Below, piece by piece: positions 35,087 to 46,800 of a stretch of DNA of 64,000 nucleotides. The stretch comes from Glebionis coronaria. Taxonomy: Eukaryota > Streptophyta > Magnoliopsida > Asterales > Asteraceae. Below the pieces are notes generated by a model. The model was not told the origin of the DNA. It saw nothing but the letters and a program-made list of their open reading frames with translations, and did no database searches. Positions within the stretch are counted from its first letter, which is position 1; the number at the start of each line of letters is the position of its first letter. Position numbers and translations under genes: made by a program. Location of the stretch: contig CM046875.1 in the NCBI GenBank assembly GCA_025667525.1, forward strand, positions 530,373,079 to 530,437,078, in the 5' to 3' direction.

Positions 35087-35495
35087 CATTGTTTTGAAAC
35101 TCAGTTTTTGAATCGACCCGGTTGAGTCATCGGGTCCGGATCAACCCGGACTAAACCGGTTTTTAATTATTAATTTTTTTATATATTTTTAATAATTAGC
35201 AAAATTTATATATAAAAAATTTCGTATATAGAAGATATACATTATTTACCAACCAATATAATATGTAAAAATAAAATTTCATACAAATACGTAAAATATA
35301 CATATGTTTTTGTAAAAAAACCAGAAAAAGCGAAACCCGGCTCGGTCTCGATAACCAGATTGACCTGGGTAACCCCAAACTCGGCAGGTCTAGCTGGGTT
35401 TCGAAAATGTGAAACCCGAGTCAAAATGACCCGTTTTTCGACCGGAACCGGGTCAACCAGTTGACCTGGCCAGGTGGACGCGGTTTGAAAACATT
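35087..35495. mobile_element. MITE 1, Mutator-like (409 bp)
   Basis: Terminal inverted repeats CATTGTTTTGAAACT and, from the right end, AATGTTTTCAAACC. Flanked by the 9-bp direct repeat GGTATTAAC. Nine-base TSDs are typical of Mutator-like elements. Internal sequence is CCGGGT/ACCCGG rich. No transposase. Confidence 0.75.
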
Positions 35496-35504
35496 GGTAT
35501 TAAC

Positions 35505-35969
35505 CAAGGTTGTAAATAGCGTGAAGCGTGGCGTAGCGTTATTGTTAAAGTACAAGCTACAAAAGCTATAGCGAAGCTATGAAGTTTTCCGAAGCGTGAT
35601 ATATAGCGGCATAAAATATTTATAAATTAGTATTTATATAGCGAGTTTATAAAATTGAGCAATATTTTAATTTTAGTTGAAAACAAAACTGGCTATTAGT
35701 TACTCAAGGATTTATCTCCATAGTAAAATTACTAAGTCCAAGTCAACTAAATAGCCAAAAATTAGTAACCGAGCAAAATTCTTGTAAATCAACAAAAAGA
35801 TTCGAAAAAAGCGCCACATTACGCGCTATAGCGCGCTATATCACGCTTCATGGCGCTTTTTAGCACGCTACGCCTTAAGACGCCGCCTTAGTCTGTTTCG
35901 TAACGTGGAGGCCACGCTTCACGCTATAGCCCGCTATAAGGCGCGCTATAGCGCGCTATTCAGAACCCT
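35505..35969. mobile_element. MITE 2, Mutator-like (465 bp)
   Basis: Terminal inverted repeats CAAGGTTGTAAATAGCG and, from the right end, AGGGTTCTGAATAGCG. Rich in GCGCTATAGCGC palindromes. Flanked by GGTATTAAC on both sides, sharing the middle copy with MITE 1. No transposase. Confidence 0.75.
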
Positions 35970-35978
35970 GGTATTAAC

Positions 35979-36707
35979 ACGTTATCCATGCAAGCGAGCA
36001 GACTCTAATCTTGATGTGAGTTATAAAATGTTAATTTATAATTTATAAATTTATATTATATTAAATATATATCGTTCCATAATAAAATGGTCCGGTTCGA
36101 TTAAAAAAAATAAAAAATAATTATTAGGATATCAAATGGAAACAACAATAAAAAATAATTAAAAGTTACACAATCGTATATAAAATCAATACTCAAACAT
36201 AAAGAATTATATGTCACACTGACAAAAATAAAAAAGTAAAGAAACAAATTACAATGATCTTACTAAACCACAAAAAAATATATATACATAAACGGTTGTC
36301 TCAAAAAACAAATTTACAAATAAACACGCCCCTTGAATGAGCAAAGGACACACAACATCACACATTATTCCAAATGAGGACTTTGAAAAACAACACAACA
36401 AACAAAGAACAAAGATTCACTATTAACACAAACAAGACAACCTTAATAAGTAATCGACAAACAGGGTAGAAGTTGAAGAATCCAAACATGTTAAAGCTAC
36501 AAAAGAAGAGTCCACGAATACAAAATTGGCCGCATAAGCTAAGAAAACCGAACCCATCTTAACTGAAGAGTTTGTTTGTTAGGTGAACACAATCAAACTT
36601 TACTTTCCTTTTAACAAAAACGTTTAAACAAGCAAAACCTTATATGTACAACTGCCAAACAATTTAACGGATCGAGCAACGTTGTTTCAGAAAAGATTTA
36701 CGAACCG
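35979..36707. other. Helitron 3' region, AT-rich
   Basis: A-rich sequence without ORFs between MITE 2 and the terminal hairpin. GGTCCGGTTCGATT near 36090 may be the far edge of the CGGTTTT block interrupted by the MITEs. Confidence 0.5.
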
Positions 36708-36737
36708 AACCCGCCCGTTGGGCGGGTTACGTAACTA

Positions 36738-36738
<1 letters not shown>

Positions 36739-36828
<90 letters not shown>
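36739..36828. repeat. (TA)45 microsatellite
   Basis: A pure TA run starting one base after the Helitron CTAG end. It produces spurious Tyr-Ile ORFs. Confidence 0.95.
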
Positions 36829-36829
<1 letters not shown>

Positions 36830-36876
36830 CATAAGAGTGATTGTAGAAATATTCTTGTTTTGTATAGGTATTAACT

Positions 36877-37133
36877 ATGCCCTTGGAAACTCGGAAAGAC
36901 CATGAGAAAACTAGAGAGTACATGCCTATTCTTTCTAAGTCGTGTCAATCTCGTTCTATTTCTAATAAACTTCGGTCTTTAGAAACTCGTTGTCCCGCCA
37001 AATCTTGATGGGATTGAGTTTACTCGCTACATGTTCAAATCTATTGGATTTGATTGTTTGCTTGATATTGATGAGCCAATATTTTCTTCCTTTCTTTTGG
37101 AGTTTATTAATGCAAAGCAATGCCTAAAAACAT
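36877..37133 (+). pseudogene. Gag-like or other retroelement ORF fragment of Copia-E1
   Basis: An ATG frame (MPLETRKDHEKTREYMPILS...) ends in TGA after about 43 codons. The next frame then reads GIEFTRYMFKSIGFDCLLDI and DEPIFSSFLLEFINA up to the point where the Copia-E2 LTR begins. It has protein character and looks like an N-terminal retroelement ORF cut by insertion. I do not recognise the family with certainty. Confidence 0.45.
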
Positions 37134-38666
37134 TGTTAGTACTAATTAATCTTTCTTAGTTTTGATCACGACAAATTACAAAGACATTTATTGTCAAACA
37201 CAATCATAAAAAGAATTATCTAACAAACACTATCATCAAGGTAATAATCATTATACTAACATATCTTAATCATGCTTAGTGATCATAAAAGTGATTAGCC
37301 TTAAAACTCACTTTTCTCAAATGTAACAAAAGATTTTTAATAAACTTTATTTTTAAGAAAATATTTTATTAAAATGAAAATGTAAATTTGAATATGGCAT
37401 ATTCCAAATGCCATAAGAATATCCTTTGAAGGTTTGAACAGCCTCAGATATTTCAAATTCACTAAAAGACAAAAAGGAGCGGAGTCTACACTTCGCGGTT
37501 CCTTAAGTGCCTATGCGGTTCTCTATCGATAAGGAACCGCCTAGGTAGCTAAGGAACCGCCCCCAGCTAGCCGTTGGGATTTTCCTTCTATAAATAGTGG
37601 ATCATATTTTCATTTTCATTAACCCTTTTTGGACATCTCTTTCAGCCTTCTTTCCCCTATCTAATCCTAGTCATTTTTAAATGATCACTTAATGTGTTAA
37701 GTATGTTTATTTATGATTATCCTCTTGATCTCCTTCTTTACCTTGTCCAAAGAAAAGATCACTCACACACTTGTGATGTGATTAAAGAAGAAGCCTTGAT
37801 GAAGATCACCCTCTCCGAAAGATCTAGTCATGTTCATCATTTGTTTATTTGTGTCTTGTATAGATCCAATGTATTTGTGAATACTTGGATTAGTTGTGTT
37901 AATCCAATCTGTGTGTGAATACTTGGATTAGAGTTGTGTAAATCCTTTGCATATGTGTGTGCTTGGATTTGTGTTGTGTAGATCCAAGCTACATGTGTGT
38001 ACTTGGATATGTTTAGTTGAGTTGTAATAAGTTGTGTTAGTTCTCACTAAACTATAAAGTGATGTGGTTGTGTCTTGTGAGTTCTCACTAAACTATAAAG
38101 TGATGCAAAGTTGTGTTGTGTGAAGTTCTCACTTAGCTTCAAAGTGAAGAGTCGTGAAGATTGGTTATAGCTTTGATTAGAACTCGACATCTAGCCTTGT
38201 CTCTGAAAATGGTGAAGTAGGCAATGTTGTGAAGATTGGTTCTAGCTTTGGATTAGAACTCGACATCTAGCCTTGTGTCGTAAAATGGTGAAGTGGGCGA
38301 CATTGTGTAGATTGGTCCTAGCTAAGATTAGGTCTCGACATTTAGCTTAGTGTCGGAAAATAATGTAAGCGACGTTGTAAGGTTTTCTCAGCCAAGAAGG
38401 GAGCTTGTGGATATAGGGATAGAGCCTCGTTGCCGAACCACTATAAATCTTGGTGTCTTCCTACTAGGTTGTTTCTTTCCTTACTACATTCATCATCATT
38501 ACACTTACTACTTATTGTTAATGCATTAGAATTGAACCTAATTATTATTTAACTAGCTTTCAAGTAAAAGATAGTTTTGGCACTCACCTAATTGAAAGGC
38601 ATTTTAATTAGGAGATAAACCGATGAGAAACTATTCAACCCCCCCCCCCCCCTTCTAGTTTCTACA
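37134..38666 (+). mobile_element. Copia-E2 5' LTR (about 1.5 kb)
   Basis: The start is put at TGTTAGTAC (37134), where the coding-like sequence stops. The end is CTAGTTTCTACA at 38666, directly before the PBS. The TATA box TATAAAT is at 37589-37595. The 3' part is homologous to 27817-28543. A C-homopolymer precedes the end, as in E1. The left boundary is inferred because the partner LTR is outside the window. The ORF at 37694-37918 is not convincing. Confidence 0.72.
37589..37595 (+). promoter_or_regulatory. TATA box of the Copia-E2 LTR
   Basis: CTATAAATAG about 1.1 kb before the LTR end, in a position consistent with the LTR promoter. Confidence 0.55.
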
Positions 38667-38668
38667 AT

Positions 38669-38680
38669 TGGTATTAGAGC
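38669..38680 (+). other. Primer binding site of Copia-E2
   Basis: TGGTATTAGAGC, one mismatch from the initiator-Met site, two bases after the LTR end. Confidence 0.82.
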
Positions 38681-38684
38681 GATG

Positions 38685-38689
38685 GTGAC
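38685..38689. repeat. TSD of Copia-NA, left copy (GTGAC)
   Basis: GTGAC before the LTR start at 38690, repeated at 60261-60265. The join GATGGTGAC-ACAAGATC reproduces the E1 leader arrangement. Confidence 0.92.
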
Positions 38690-39047
38690 TGTTAGGAATT
38701 ATATACCTTGAGTTGATATGACAAAACAAGATGAAGGGCCTAGTAGTAAAATAGTAGCTTAGTTAATAAGCTAGGGTTGTCATGTAACCATAGTTCCTCT
38801 ATTATATAAAGAGGGTAGTACCTGGTTGTTATTCATTCATTCAACACAATGTAAAATATAGGTGTGTGTGTTCCTCCTGGTGTCAAGCCTATAAGGCACC
38901 AGGAGTAGTTAGTATCCTTATTAATAGTATTCATTTCATTAGTGAAAGCCTTGTTCTTGGTTATGATTGTCTTAATTATTATTCCGCTGCGCATGTTACA
39001 ATCATGATCATGATATCCCAGATGAGTCTAGATCCTAAGATTCAACA
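38690..39047 (+). mobile_element. Copia-NA 5' LTR (358 bp)
   Basis: TGTTAGGAATT to ATTCAACA. It differs from 59902-60260 by about 14 substitutions and one indel by eye. It contains TTATATAAAG near 38812 as a TATA candidate and an inverted CTCCTGGTG/CACCAGGAG hairpin. Confidence 0.93.
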
Positions 39048-39049
39048 AG

Positions 39050-39060
39050 TGGTATAAGAG
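39050..39060 (+). other. Primer binding site of Copia-NA
   Basis: TGGTATAAGAG, close to initiator-Met TGGTATCAGAG, two bases after the LTR. Confidence 0.75.
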
Positions 39061-40014
39061 TTTGTTGGCTCTCAATCTGGTTGATCTATAAGGTTTTCGC
39101 TGTTATGTTATTTTCTGTTTTTGAATAAATAATGATGTTCCTCCTAATCTAGGGCTTTTCCCAACAAACCCTAGATGATTGATGCTGTTCATATGATGTT
39201 GTTACTGTGATGTTGCTGATGGCACTGTGATGTTGATTATACTAGCTTTGGTGAGTTGATTTTCAATCAATGATGAACCCTAGTATATTCAAAGGTGAAT
39301 GATGGTGGTAGATGTTGTGAATGAACCCTAGGTGATTCGTGACTATTGGTGGTTGAAGGTGATATGGCTGATGTAAGGATCTTAAATTCGTTTAGGGTTG
39401 TAAAACCCTAGATTCGTTTCTATGAAGCAGCAAGTTATCATGTGATGGGATAAAAGGCTATGAAAAATAAAAAACCAAGAAGGTATTATTCATATTCACA
39501 TGTTTATTTGTCTCGTGAACTCTAAGCAAATAGGGACAGAAAAGAAAAAGGATATGTTATTAATGTCACATGACAAAAAGGTACTGTTCTCATACTTAAC
39601 GTTTGATTCTAGCATTTGAATTAAAGAAAGTGACGTGAGAAGATAATTATATTTGGTCCCAAGAAATCATGTGAGTTGGTATGTGGTAATAAAAAGGGGA
39701 GCAGCCCTTATATTCAAGATGTGGACGTGTGATAGAAGGATGGATTGGCTTCATGTGATGTTGTAAACACAAGGGTACAACACAACTTTTTCTTGTGTTT
39801 ATGATGATATGTGAGAAGAGAAAAGCAGCCGGTGTGAACAGCTCATGGCTTCTATCGCGGTCCCAAGGTATATATTAATCTTTAATTGTGATATATATTT
39901 GAAGATATATAGTTGCTATAATAGGGTTGAAACGTGTGATGAAAAAGATATGGGATCCGAGAGTTTTGGTTTTTGGTTGCTAACTTTTACGGAATTACTT
40001 TGGCTTCAATATTA

Positions 40015-40304
40015 GGGCATCCACTATGATGAACCTTTCCAAAGGTTTATAATATTGCCACATCTTCAAATATCATTAATTTGTAAACCTTTATTATACT
40101 ATAAACCTATTACCACTATGGATAAACCTTTAGTTAGTTAATAAAATTATCAAATCATACAAAGCATTAAATTATGAACCTCTTCAAAATCCTAGACCTC
40201 TTCATGCCACATAGACTTGAAATGGTTCCTCACTATGGTACAAACTTTTCTAAACCTCTTCATAATTTCTTAGACCTATTCTTAAACTACCATAGTGGAT
40301 GCTC
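40015..40304. mobile_element. Tourist-like MITE (290 bp)
   Basis: Terminal inverted repeats GGGCATCCACTATGATG and, from the right end, GAGCATCCACTATGGTA. Flanked by TTA at 40012-40014 and 40305-40307, the target preference of PIF/Harbinger-derived Tourist elements. No ORF of note. Confidence 0.82.
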
Positions 40305-40815
40305 TTATACATATCGTTATTATTCCTTGATTTTATGGAAGCATGTTTTTTTACTACTCGTATATGGAAATATTCATGCGTAACTTTTGGAGAATAAGCA
40401 GGGGTTGAAAAGTCCACAGTTGTGACCCACGATTATTTATGGAAGAAATAGTGGGTGTTAATATTCACGTTGAAATATGGAAGTTGCCTAGTATCCAATG
40501 TGATTTAAGGTGACACGATTTATTCATGTGCTGGTTATGATTTGCGATTTTATATATGGATATTATGATTATGGGCAATTGGTTTTGATAAGAGTTTGGG
40601 CTGAGTTTCCAAAACATCGTCCATATTCTTTAAGTAGGGCCCAGGTCTGTGATAATATTAGTGACAGCGCAACAGTAGCAACAACATAGTGACAGATAAT
40701 GTGTCGCTAAAGATAAAGAAAGGATGGATTGTTCGGTGTTAGCAACAACTTTGGCGACAGTGTGGTGACAACGTGGGAAAAAAAGTGAAAAAAAAGAAAA
40801 AAGAAAGGTCTTGAG

Positions 40816-41140
40816 ATGCTACTGGTAGGTTTTCGTTATGCTGTTCCTACTAGTGAGCTATGGTTCCATTTGGTCATATATATTCATACTGGTTGTGTTC
40901 TTGGTTCCTCCTAGTAATATTCGATGGATCCTCCTGGTTGAATTATCGGTTCCTACTAGTCGGTTCCTACTGATCCGTACCATTGGTCGGTTCCTACTAG
41001 TATGTTCCTACTGGTAGGCTTAGGTTCTTACTTACTTGATTATGAATCCTACTGGCTTGTTTTATACTAACTTTCTTTGGTCGGTTAAGGTTCCTACTAG
41101 TCAAGTAAGATTGCTACTACTCTGATTTAGTGACTAGTCT
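40816..41140 (+). repeat. Degenerate dispersed repeat of (GG)TTCCTACTAGT
   Basis: About ten copies of TTCCTACTAG/TCCTACTGG-like words at irregular spacing. The LTR also has TTCCTCCTGG. Function unknown. Confidence 0.6.
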
Positions 41141-41294
41141 GATGTCACTACTGTTATGGGATGAGGAGTTCTCAGCCATCAGCATTTTGTTGTGGAGATT
41201 CATTGATGAAGACGCTTAATTATTGCTTATTTGATGTTGTAGTTGATTTTCATAGGTTTTGTGTTCTTATCATATCTTAAAAGGCGTGGTGAAC

Positions 41295-41299
41295 CTTTT
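41295..41299. repeat. TSD of Copia-XL, left copy (CTTTT)
   Basis: CTTTT before 41300 and again at 59435-59439. Confidence 0.93.
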
Positions 41300-41629
41300 T
41301 GTAGAATATTGATAATCAATGAATCTATGAAGGGGTTTGTTGATTTCTAGAGAGAGAAAGTTAGAGAGAGAAAGTGAGAGAAACTATGTGAATTTTATTA
41401 AGTGGAAACTAGGAAATGACAACAACCAACCCCTTTCCATGGTGGAAAGGGGTATTTATAGTTCCAAGCATAACATGGGCTTGGGCCGGTCCATGACAAG
41501 CCCATGGACCGGTTCTTACTTAAGTTAATAAGTAACTAACAACTATTTTCTAACTACGAGCTATTACAACATTAATAATATTGTGGAGTGACCGATACTT
41601 CTAATATACGTAAAAACGTATTTCTAACA
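41300..41629 (-). mobile_element. Copia-XL 3' LTR (330 bp)
   Basis: TGTAGAATATTG to TTTCTAACA (minus strand TGTTAGAAA...TTCTACA). Read against 59105-59434 it shows one difference (AAAGTGAGAG versus AAAGAGAGAG). A CATGGGCTTG/CAAGCCCATG palindrome sits centrally. Confidence 0.97.
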
Positions 41630-41648
41630 ATCTCCCCCTAAGGGAGGT
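41630..41648 (-). other. Polypurine tract of Copia-XL
   Basis: Minus strand ACCTCCCTTAGGGGGAGAT; the purine run GGGGGAGA directly precedes the 3' LTR start TGTTAG. Confidence 0.88.
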
Positions 41649-43892
41649 CACTCCACGTTTACAAAGTTCTAAACCTAGCATACTATACTAAGTCTTCGTT
41701 CTTTAGCTCGTAGTCTTTTCTTCTTTTCTTTATTTTGTTGTGAATATGTTGGTTTGATCTTTTTGGCTTTGGCTTGAGAGCATTGTTCTTTGGCCTTTCA
41801 CGTGCGATCTTTGCCTCTCTTGTGAATTTGCCTTCTCGTGACTCCATGTTCCACACACTTATGCCTTTTTGTTGAATTCTCGAAAGTTTCAGAGTTTGGT
41901 ACAGCGGAAGACTTTATCTTGTACTTTCTTGAATTTTTTGCTAAACTTTGATGCAGAAAGACATAAGCATGTGGGAACGACTTCTACAGGTACACCGCAA
42001 CACCACCGTCTTTACTGGTACTCAGCAACGCCACCGTCTTTAACAGGTACACAGCAACGCCACCGTCTTTAACAGGTACACAGCAACGACACGAATAAAA
42101 TGGCTTTGAACATTTTATTCTAATTCGGTAGCATTTTACCTCCGGTCGGTGAAGACCGTTGGACGATATTAGATATCGTACCCGTGACGGATAGTTTCAA
42201 TTAAGTAACTTCCTGACAGGATTTCGCGGGTGAACCCGTTCTCTTTATTCGACCGTCCAAAGCTGACTGCGAACATAAAGAGTGAATCACTTGGATAAAT
42301 TATCCTTGTGATTAAAAGCCGTCAATTCATGAAACCTGGAACAAGTGAATTTCAATTAAGATTTTCACCATCGTTGCTTTCCAGTTGTCACGAGCTCAAT
42401 TCATAAAGAATCTTGCACGTTACCTACCAAGTGCTATTTGATGTTGACACTAGAAGGATTTCCACTCGTCACTGTGGTCAATAAAGAGTCACTCTGAGTG
42501 TTCTGGCAAGATCATATGATAATGCGAAGAGGCCTAGAACGAGTTTAAGTTCAATTAAGAATTAAACCACTGTTACCTTCCAGTTTTTCACAAGATTGGT
42601 TCTAAAAGAACCGCACGTGTAACCTACCATGAGCTTGTTTGATGTTGGCTCAAGCAGGATTTCCATCTTCATTGTAATACTTACGTATTACTCGGATGTT
42701 CTGGCAATATTACAGGAATATTGCGTAGGACTCATGAAAAACTCTTACTTTTCACAGTGTGTGAGAAAGCAAGGAATAAATGAAAAGTGTCCTAATGAGA
42801 CTTTTGATGATCTCTTGGCTCTAGACTCGATTGTGCGTTTTGATTTAGTGAGCGATGGCTGGAGAGGAGTGCCACCTTTTCAATACCAGTTTATTCGGAG
42901 TGAATAAACCAATAGATAACGTGTTGATCTCCGTGTGATTAAAACAAATACCTTTTGAGAGATATTTGAGTTAGCTGGGAAGGGTTGTGCATTATATCAC
43001 TGGGTCCATGATGTCTTTCTTCAATACCGAGAATCATTAGCAAAAATGATCTCAATAGCATATGTATTGACCCGGTTTCTGCCTAAAGTTGTAAGGAGGG
43101 CTTCTTTCTTTACACCCTTTATCTTTACAATTCTTTTTCATTCTTCAAACCCTTCAATGCTTACCAATACGTCATCACTAGCACCTTGTTGTGATTGTTC
43201 CAGTGCTAGCTTAAGTACTTGGTCGGCATTCAGCTACGTTCACATTCTTTCTCCATCTTTCCTAGGACTTCTAATTCTATCTAGGGAATTGTCCTTGGGA
43301 AGATTCCATCGGCTCTGATGAATCATTGGACTGGACCTATTCCTACCACCCTTGTGTCACCACATCCGTCGTGAATTAAGCGTGTTTTGGGAAGGAATTG
43401 CCACCATGAAAAATCATTGAAAATCACCTAAGGTACTTGTGATATTAAAATCAAAAGTTTTGTTCCTTAGGTGTTTTGTTCATCAAAAACGCTCCCCCTT
43501 AACACGTGCTTTACACATATTAAGTTGGATAATCTTTAAGTCTTTTTCATCTTTTAGCCAAGTATTACTTACGTCTCCTTAATCCCATTTTCTCCCCTTA
43601 TCCAAAATGTTAACCATTAATATTTGGGATATTGAATGGATTAACCGGTCTTTGGGTAAAAAATGAAATCGATGTTTGGCCATAGAACAAGTTATTGCTC
43701 CCCCTTAAGTTAATAAGGGTTAGTTGTAGTGTTTTGGTATGATATATTTTGAAAGATTTAGAATCTCGTGAGAAATTCTTGAAAAATTATCATACTTTAA
43801 CACTACATCAAGCCATACAAGCACAATATTCACAAAAATTTACATATTCACAAATAATACCAATATAGAGTGGACCTGAAGTGTACGACCCA
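41649..43892 (-). other. Copia-XL 3' untranslated region (2.2 kb)
   Basis: No coding sequence is recognised between the end of the env-position ORF and the PPT. It contains a 29-bp tandem repeat (41989-42089), an imperfect ~200-bp-spaced duplication (about 42330-42480 versus 42540-42680) and two extra PPT-like tracts (43491-43502, 43697-43707). ORFs at 42629-42907 and 43046-43318 run antisense and lack support. Confidence 0.7.
41989..42089. repeat. 29-bp tandem repeat, about 3.5 units
   Basis: Unit GGTACACAGCAACGCCACCG plus TCTTTAACA, with few mismatches in the first unit. Confidence 0.88.
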
Positions 43893-46800
43893 TTAGATGG
43901 ATCGTTGCAGTGTCCTGTAGTGCACTCCATATGGTCTACCACCCACGAATCTTTCCAAGCTCCTGATCAATCTACGTTCACGGAGCTTCTGATCAATCTT
44001 CTTGATCACATACTTTGCCATCTGCTGGTAGCCCGGATGCCAATCCTCCGTCATCTCCGGTAAAGACCCACCCGAGTTAAGATGCTCCAATTTGTCTCTG
44101 ACAAGAATGAGAGTCCCATCACTATACTTATACAGCTCACCTATCCTCATAAACTTCATTAACCCTCGACTGTTCAAGTAGAAGATGCCGTAATTCGGAA
44201 CCGAGATGCCTGTGTAGGGACATCTTTCTGCATGTTGAGGTAGGACTTGATTTACTGGACGGGTTAGGTTAAGCTTCCTCTGGTAGCTTTCGACTCCCAA
44301 TTGAAGATCTTCAACTCGTTTCTTGATAACAACACTTCGTGTGAACATACGAAGTGCTGTATTCAAGGCAATACCGTCTTGACGATCGATATGGGTGAGT
44401 TGATCTCGGGTCATCAGCAGCAACATATCTTCAATATCCTCCAGGCGAATGATAGAGAAATCTCCCTGCTGGATTTTGTATTCTCTGTCATCCTCCCTTT
44501 TCACCCGAATCTCCGTCACATGATAATATCCATTCTTGGCTTCGGTTTTCAGCCCTAAAATGCTGGAGATGCGGATATCGGATCGAACATTGCTTCCTGA
44601 ATTGGCTAAGCAGCAAGCCCTGTACGCCCTTCGAACTCTTTCGTCCCAATGAGATGCACCTATAACAACATACATATCATAATTACGATTTACCTTAGGG
44701 ACCCAGAGTCGGTTTACCTTTTCCTCGATATATGGAATTGTTGCCCAGTTAGCAGCTTTCAGTAAGGTCAGCGAGGTGGCGTACTTTGATGACCCGTTGA
44801 GAAGATAAACAAGATCATTGGTGACGAAGAAGTCACGAGCGATCTGATTATCTTGGGTGAGATCAAGTGGAGGTGGAGCTCTGTCTGACGCATGAAGTCC
44901 TGGCCTTTGAGTTGTATTCAGAGCTTTCAGGATCTCATCAGCATAATACTCGAACTCCATTCGGGTCAACCTGGTTTTGGCGTAGAGTCTATTATCCTTT
45001 AGTGCTCTTCTCACCAGAGATGGAGTGACTGAAGTCTTATACTCGTATGCCAGAAATGCACACAAATCAATCAGGCTTTGGATACGGAGATATAAGACAT
45101 CTTTATCAGCATCTGTGATCGGATCAAATTGAGCTGCTGCCGTGATCCAAGCCTGTGGTGGTGCAGTCTCGTCAATCTCCAACGTATCTTCCCAGTCCCG
45201 TGTGCTTGATTCAGGAACGGTAGATTGTGGTTCTTGTTGTAGAGGAGTTGAAGTGCGAACATCTGTTGGTTCAGTTTCAGGCATTTCGGCAGTGTCGTGA
45301 ACTGGAGAGTGTTGTGCAGCTTCGGGTTCCGTCACTGATACTGCAATCACAGGAGCAACAACAACAGAACTAATAGGGTTAGTGGTAATAGGTAAAGATA
45401 CAGCGATAGAGGTACCGGGAACCTATGACGCTGTAGTGGCATTCACATCGTGGCGCCACTTAGTTCGTCTTGATTCCGTCGATGTTGATTTGTCCTTCTG
45501 TGCTGCATCTTTCGTGGACTTGGTTCCAGTCTTAGCAGTTTTCTTGGAGCTGGTAACCTTGTCTCCCTCTTTCGGCTGTTCACCCCCATCATTATCCTGA
45601 TTGTCATCCCCGTTACTACCCTTAGCACTCTCCTGATTCTCATCACCACCATCATCGCCATCATCATCATCCTCATCCTCGTCATCATCATCCTCATCAT
45701 CACCATCATCGTCATTCTTTTCCTCTTCTTCTCCTTCTTCTTCCTCTTCCTCTTCACCAGTACCCTCTTCCTCCTCACTTTCTTCCCTTTCCTCTTCAGG
45801 TAGAATGTGATAAGGTACCACACTTCCAAACGTTTTGAATAATCTATCATCCTCCTTGATAGCATCATTCAGGGATTTGTATAGAGCCCGTTGAATCCTA
45901 GACTTATCAAACGACCCAAGTTCCACCATAGGAGCCTTAAGGATCTTCTTCAATTCAAAATCCGTCAGGTCATAAGCAATCTTGTAGGCGGCTTCTGAAG
46001 GATTGGATGATTTGATCATCAAGTTGTCAGCAGCAAGTGTCTTCAACTCATCACGCAGTTTAGGCATTAGGGATTCAATGGATTCTTGCACTCTTTCTTT
46101 CACAGAGGCTTCAAGTGCTTCTTTTTGCTCTTTGTATTTATCCCTCATCACTTGAAGTCTGGTGATACGTGCAGCATGCTTATCAGCCTCAGCCTGCTTA
46201 ACCCGAGCTAGTTCTTCTGCATGTGCTTTTCGAGTCAACTCCATATCTGAAGCGAACCTAGCAATCATCTCCTCTTGGGCTTTCCTAGATGCTTCTTCAC
46301 TTTGAGCTCGTCTTTGCAACTCTTGGCGAAGTTCATCCATTTCGCGTTTGTGAGTATCCACATGTTTGTCAAACATTTCGGCCATCACTAATGCAGCCAT
46401 TGCAGATGTTGCAGAGCTGCTCTGGGTTGATTGAAGAGGCTCAGTTGTTATTGCGGTACTAAGGATGGGAATTATAGGTGGTGGAAGAAGTGGTGTTGAA
46501 GCCGGTCTGGTTGGTAAGGGTTGGATTGGTGGAGGTTGAGTTGCTAAGGGTTGAGTTGACACCATGATCGTAGGAGCAACAGACTCCTTTTCCATACTTG
46601 CTGTAATAGGAATTGATGGCTCCTTCAAAGTGGAATAATGTTCAGGTGACCCAAACTCATCAACATCATCTGGTTCTACGTACTCATCCTCAATATCTAC
46701 CCTTGCACCTGAACCACTACCGCCGGTATCTTTCCTACTCCTTTGAATAGCTATCTTCATCATTTGTTTCTCAGTTTTATCAAGAGTAGGATCAACAATA

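Larger units (their letters stand above)
30738..36738 (+). mobile_element. Candidate Helitron, non-autonomous, with captured gene debris
   Basis: The left end is A|TCTATAATATATATATGGGG at 30738, a typical plant Helitron 5' start. The right end has a perfect 9-bp hairpin, AACCCGCCC-GTT-GGGCGGGTT (36708-36728), then six bases and CTAG at 36735-36738, followed by T. Helitrons insert between A and T, start TC and end CTRR after a hairpin; all four points hold. The interior has no Rep/helicase frame but carries captured exons (31987-32101, 32558-32635), intron-like acceptors and MITEs. The pairing of these two ends is inferred, because another Helitron end lies inside at 33634. Confidence 0.6.
39061..41294 (+). 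mobile_element. Copia-NA internal region, no coding capacity
   Basis: With 59440-59892 this makes an interior of about 2.7 kb with no frame above about 70 codons and no Gag or Pol motif. The element is therefore non-autonomous. It carries a Tourist-like MITE (40015-40304) and a degenerate CCTACTAGT-type repeat (40816-41140). It is interrupted at 41300 by Copia-XL. Confidence 0.82.

Noticed and set aside
36735..36923. Tyr-Ile repeat ORF
   Set aside because: Translation of the TA microsatellite.
43893..45350. Three separate host genes in 43893-47840
   Set aside because: All share one frame, lie inside a TSD-bounded element, and are separated only by single stops.
45443..45868. 141-aa Arg/Met-rich ORF
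   Set aside because: Out-of-frame shadow of the acidic run of the env-position ORF.
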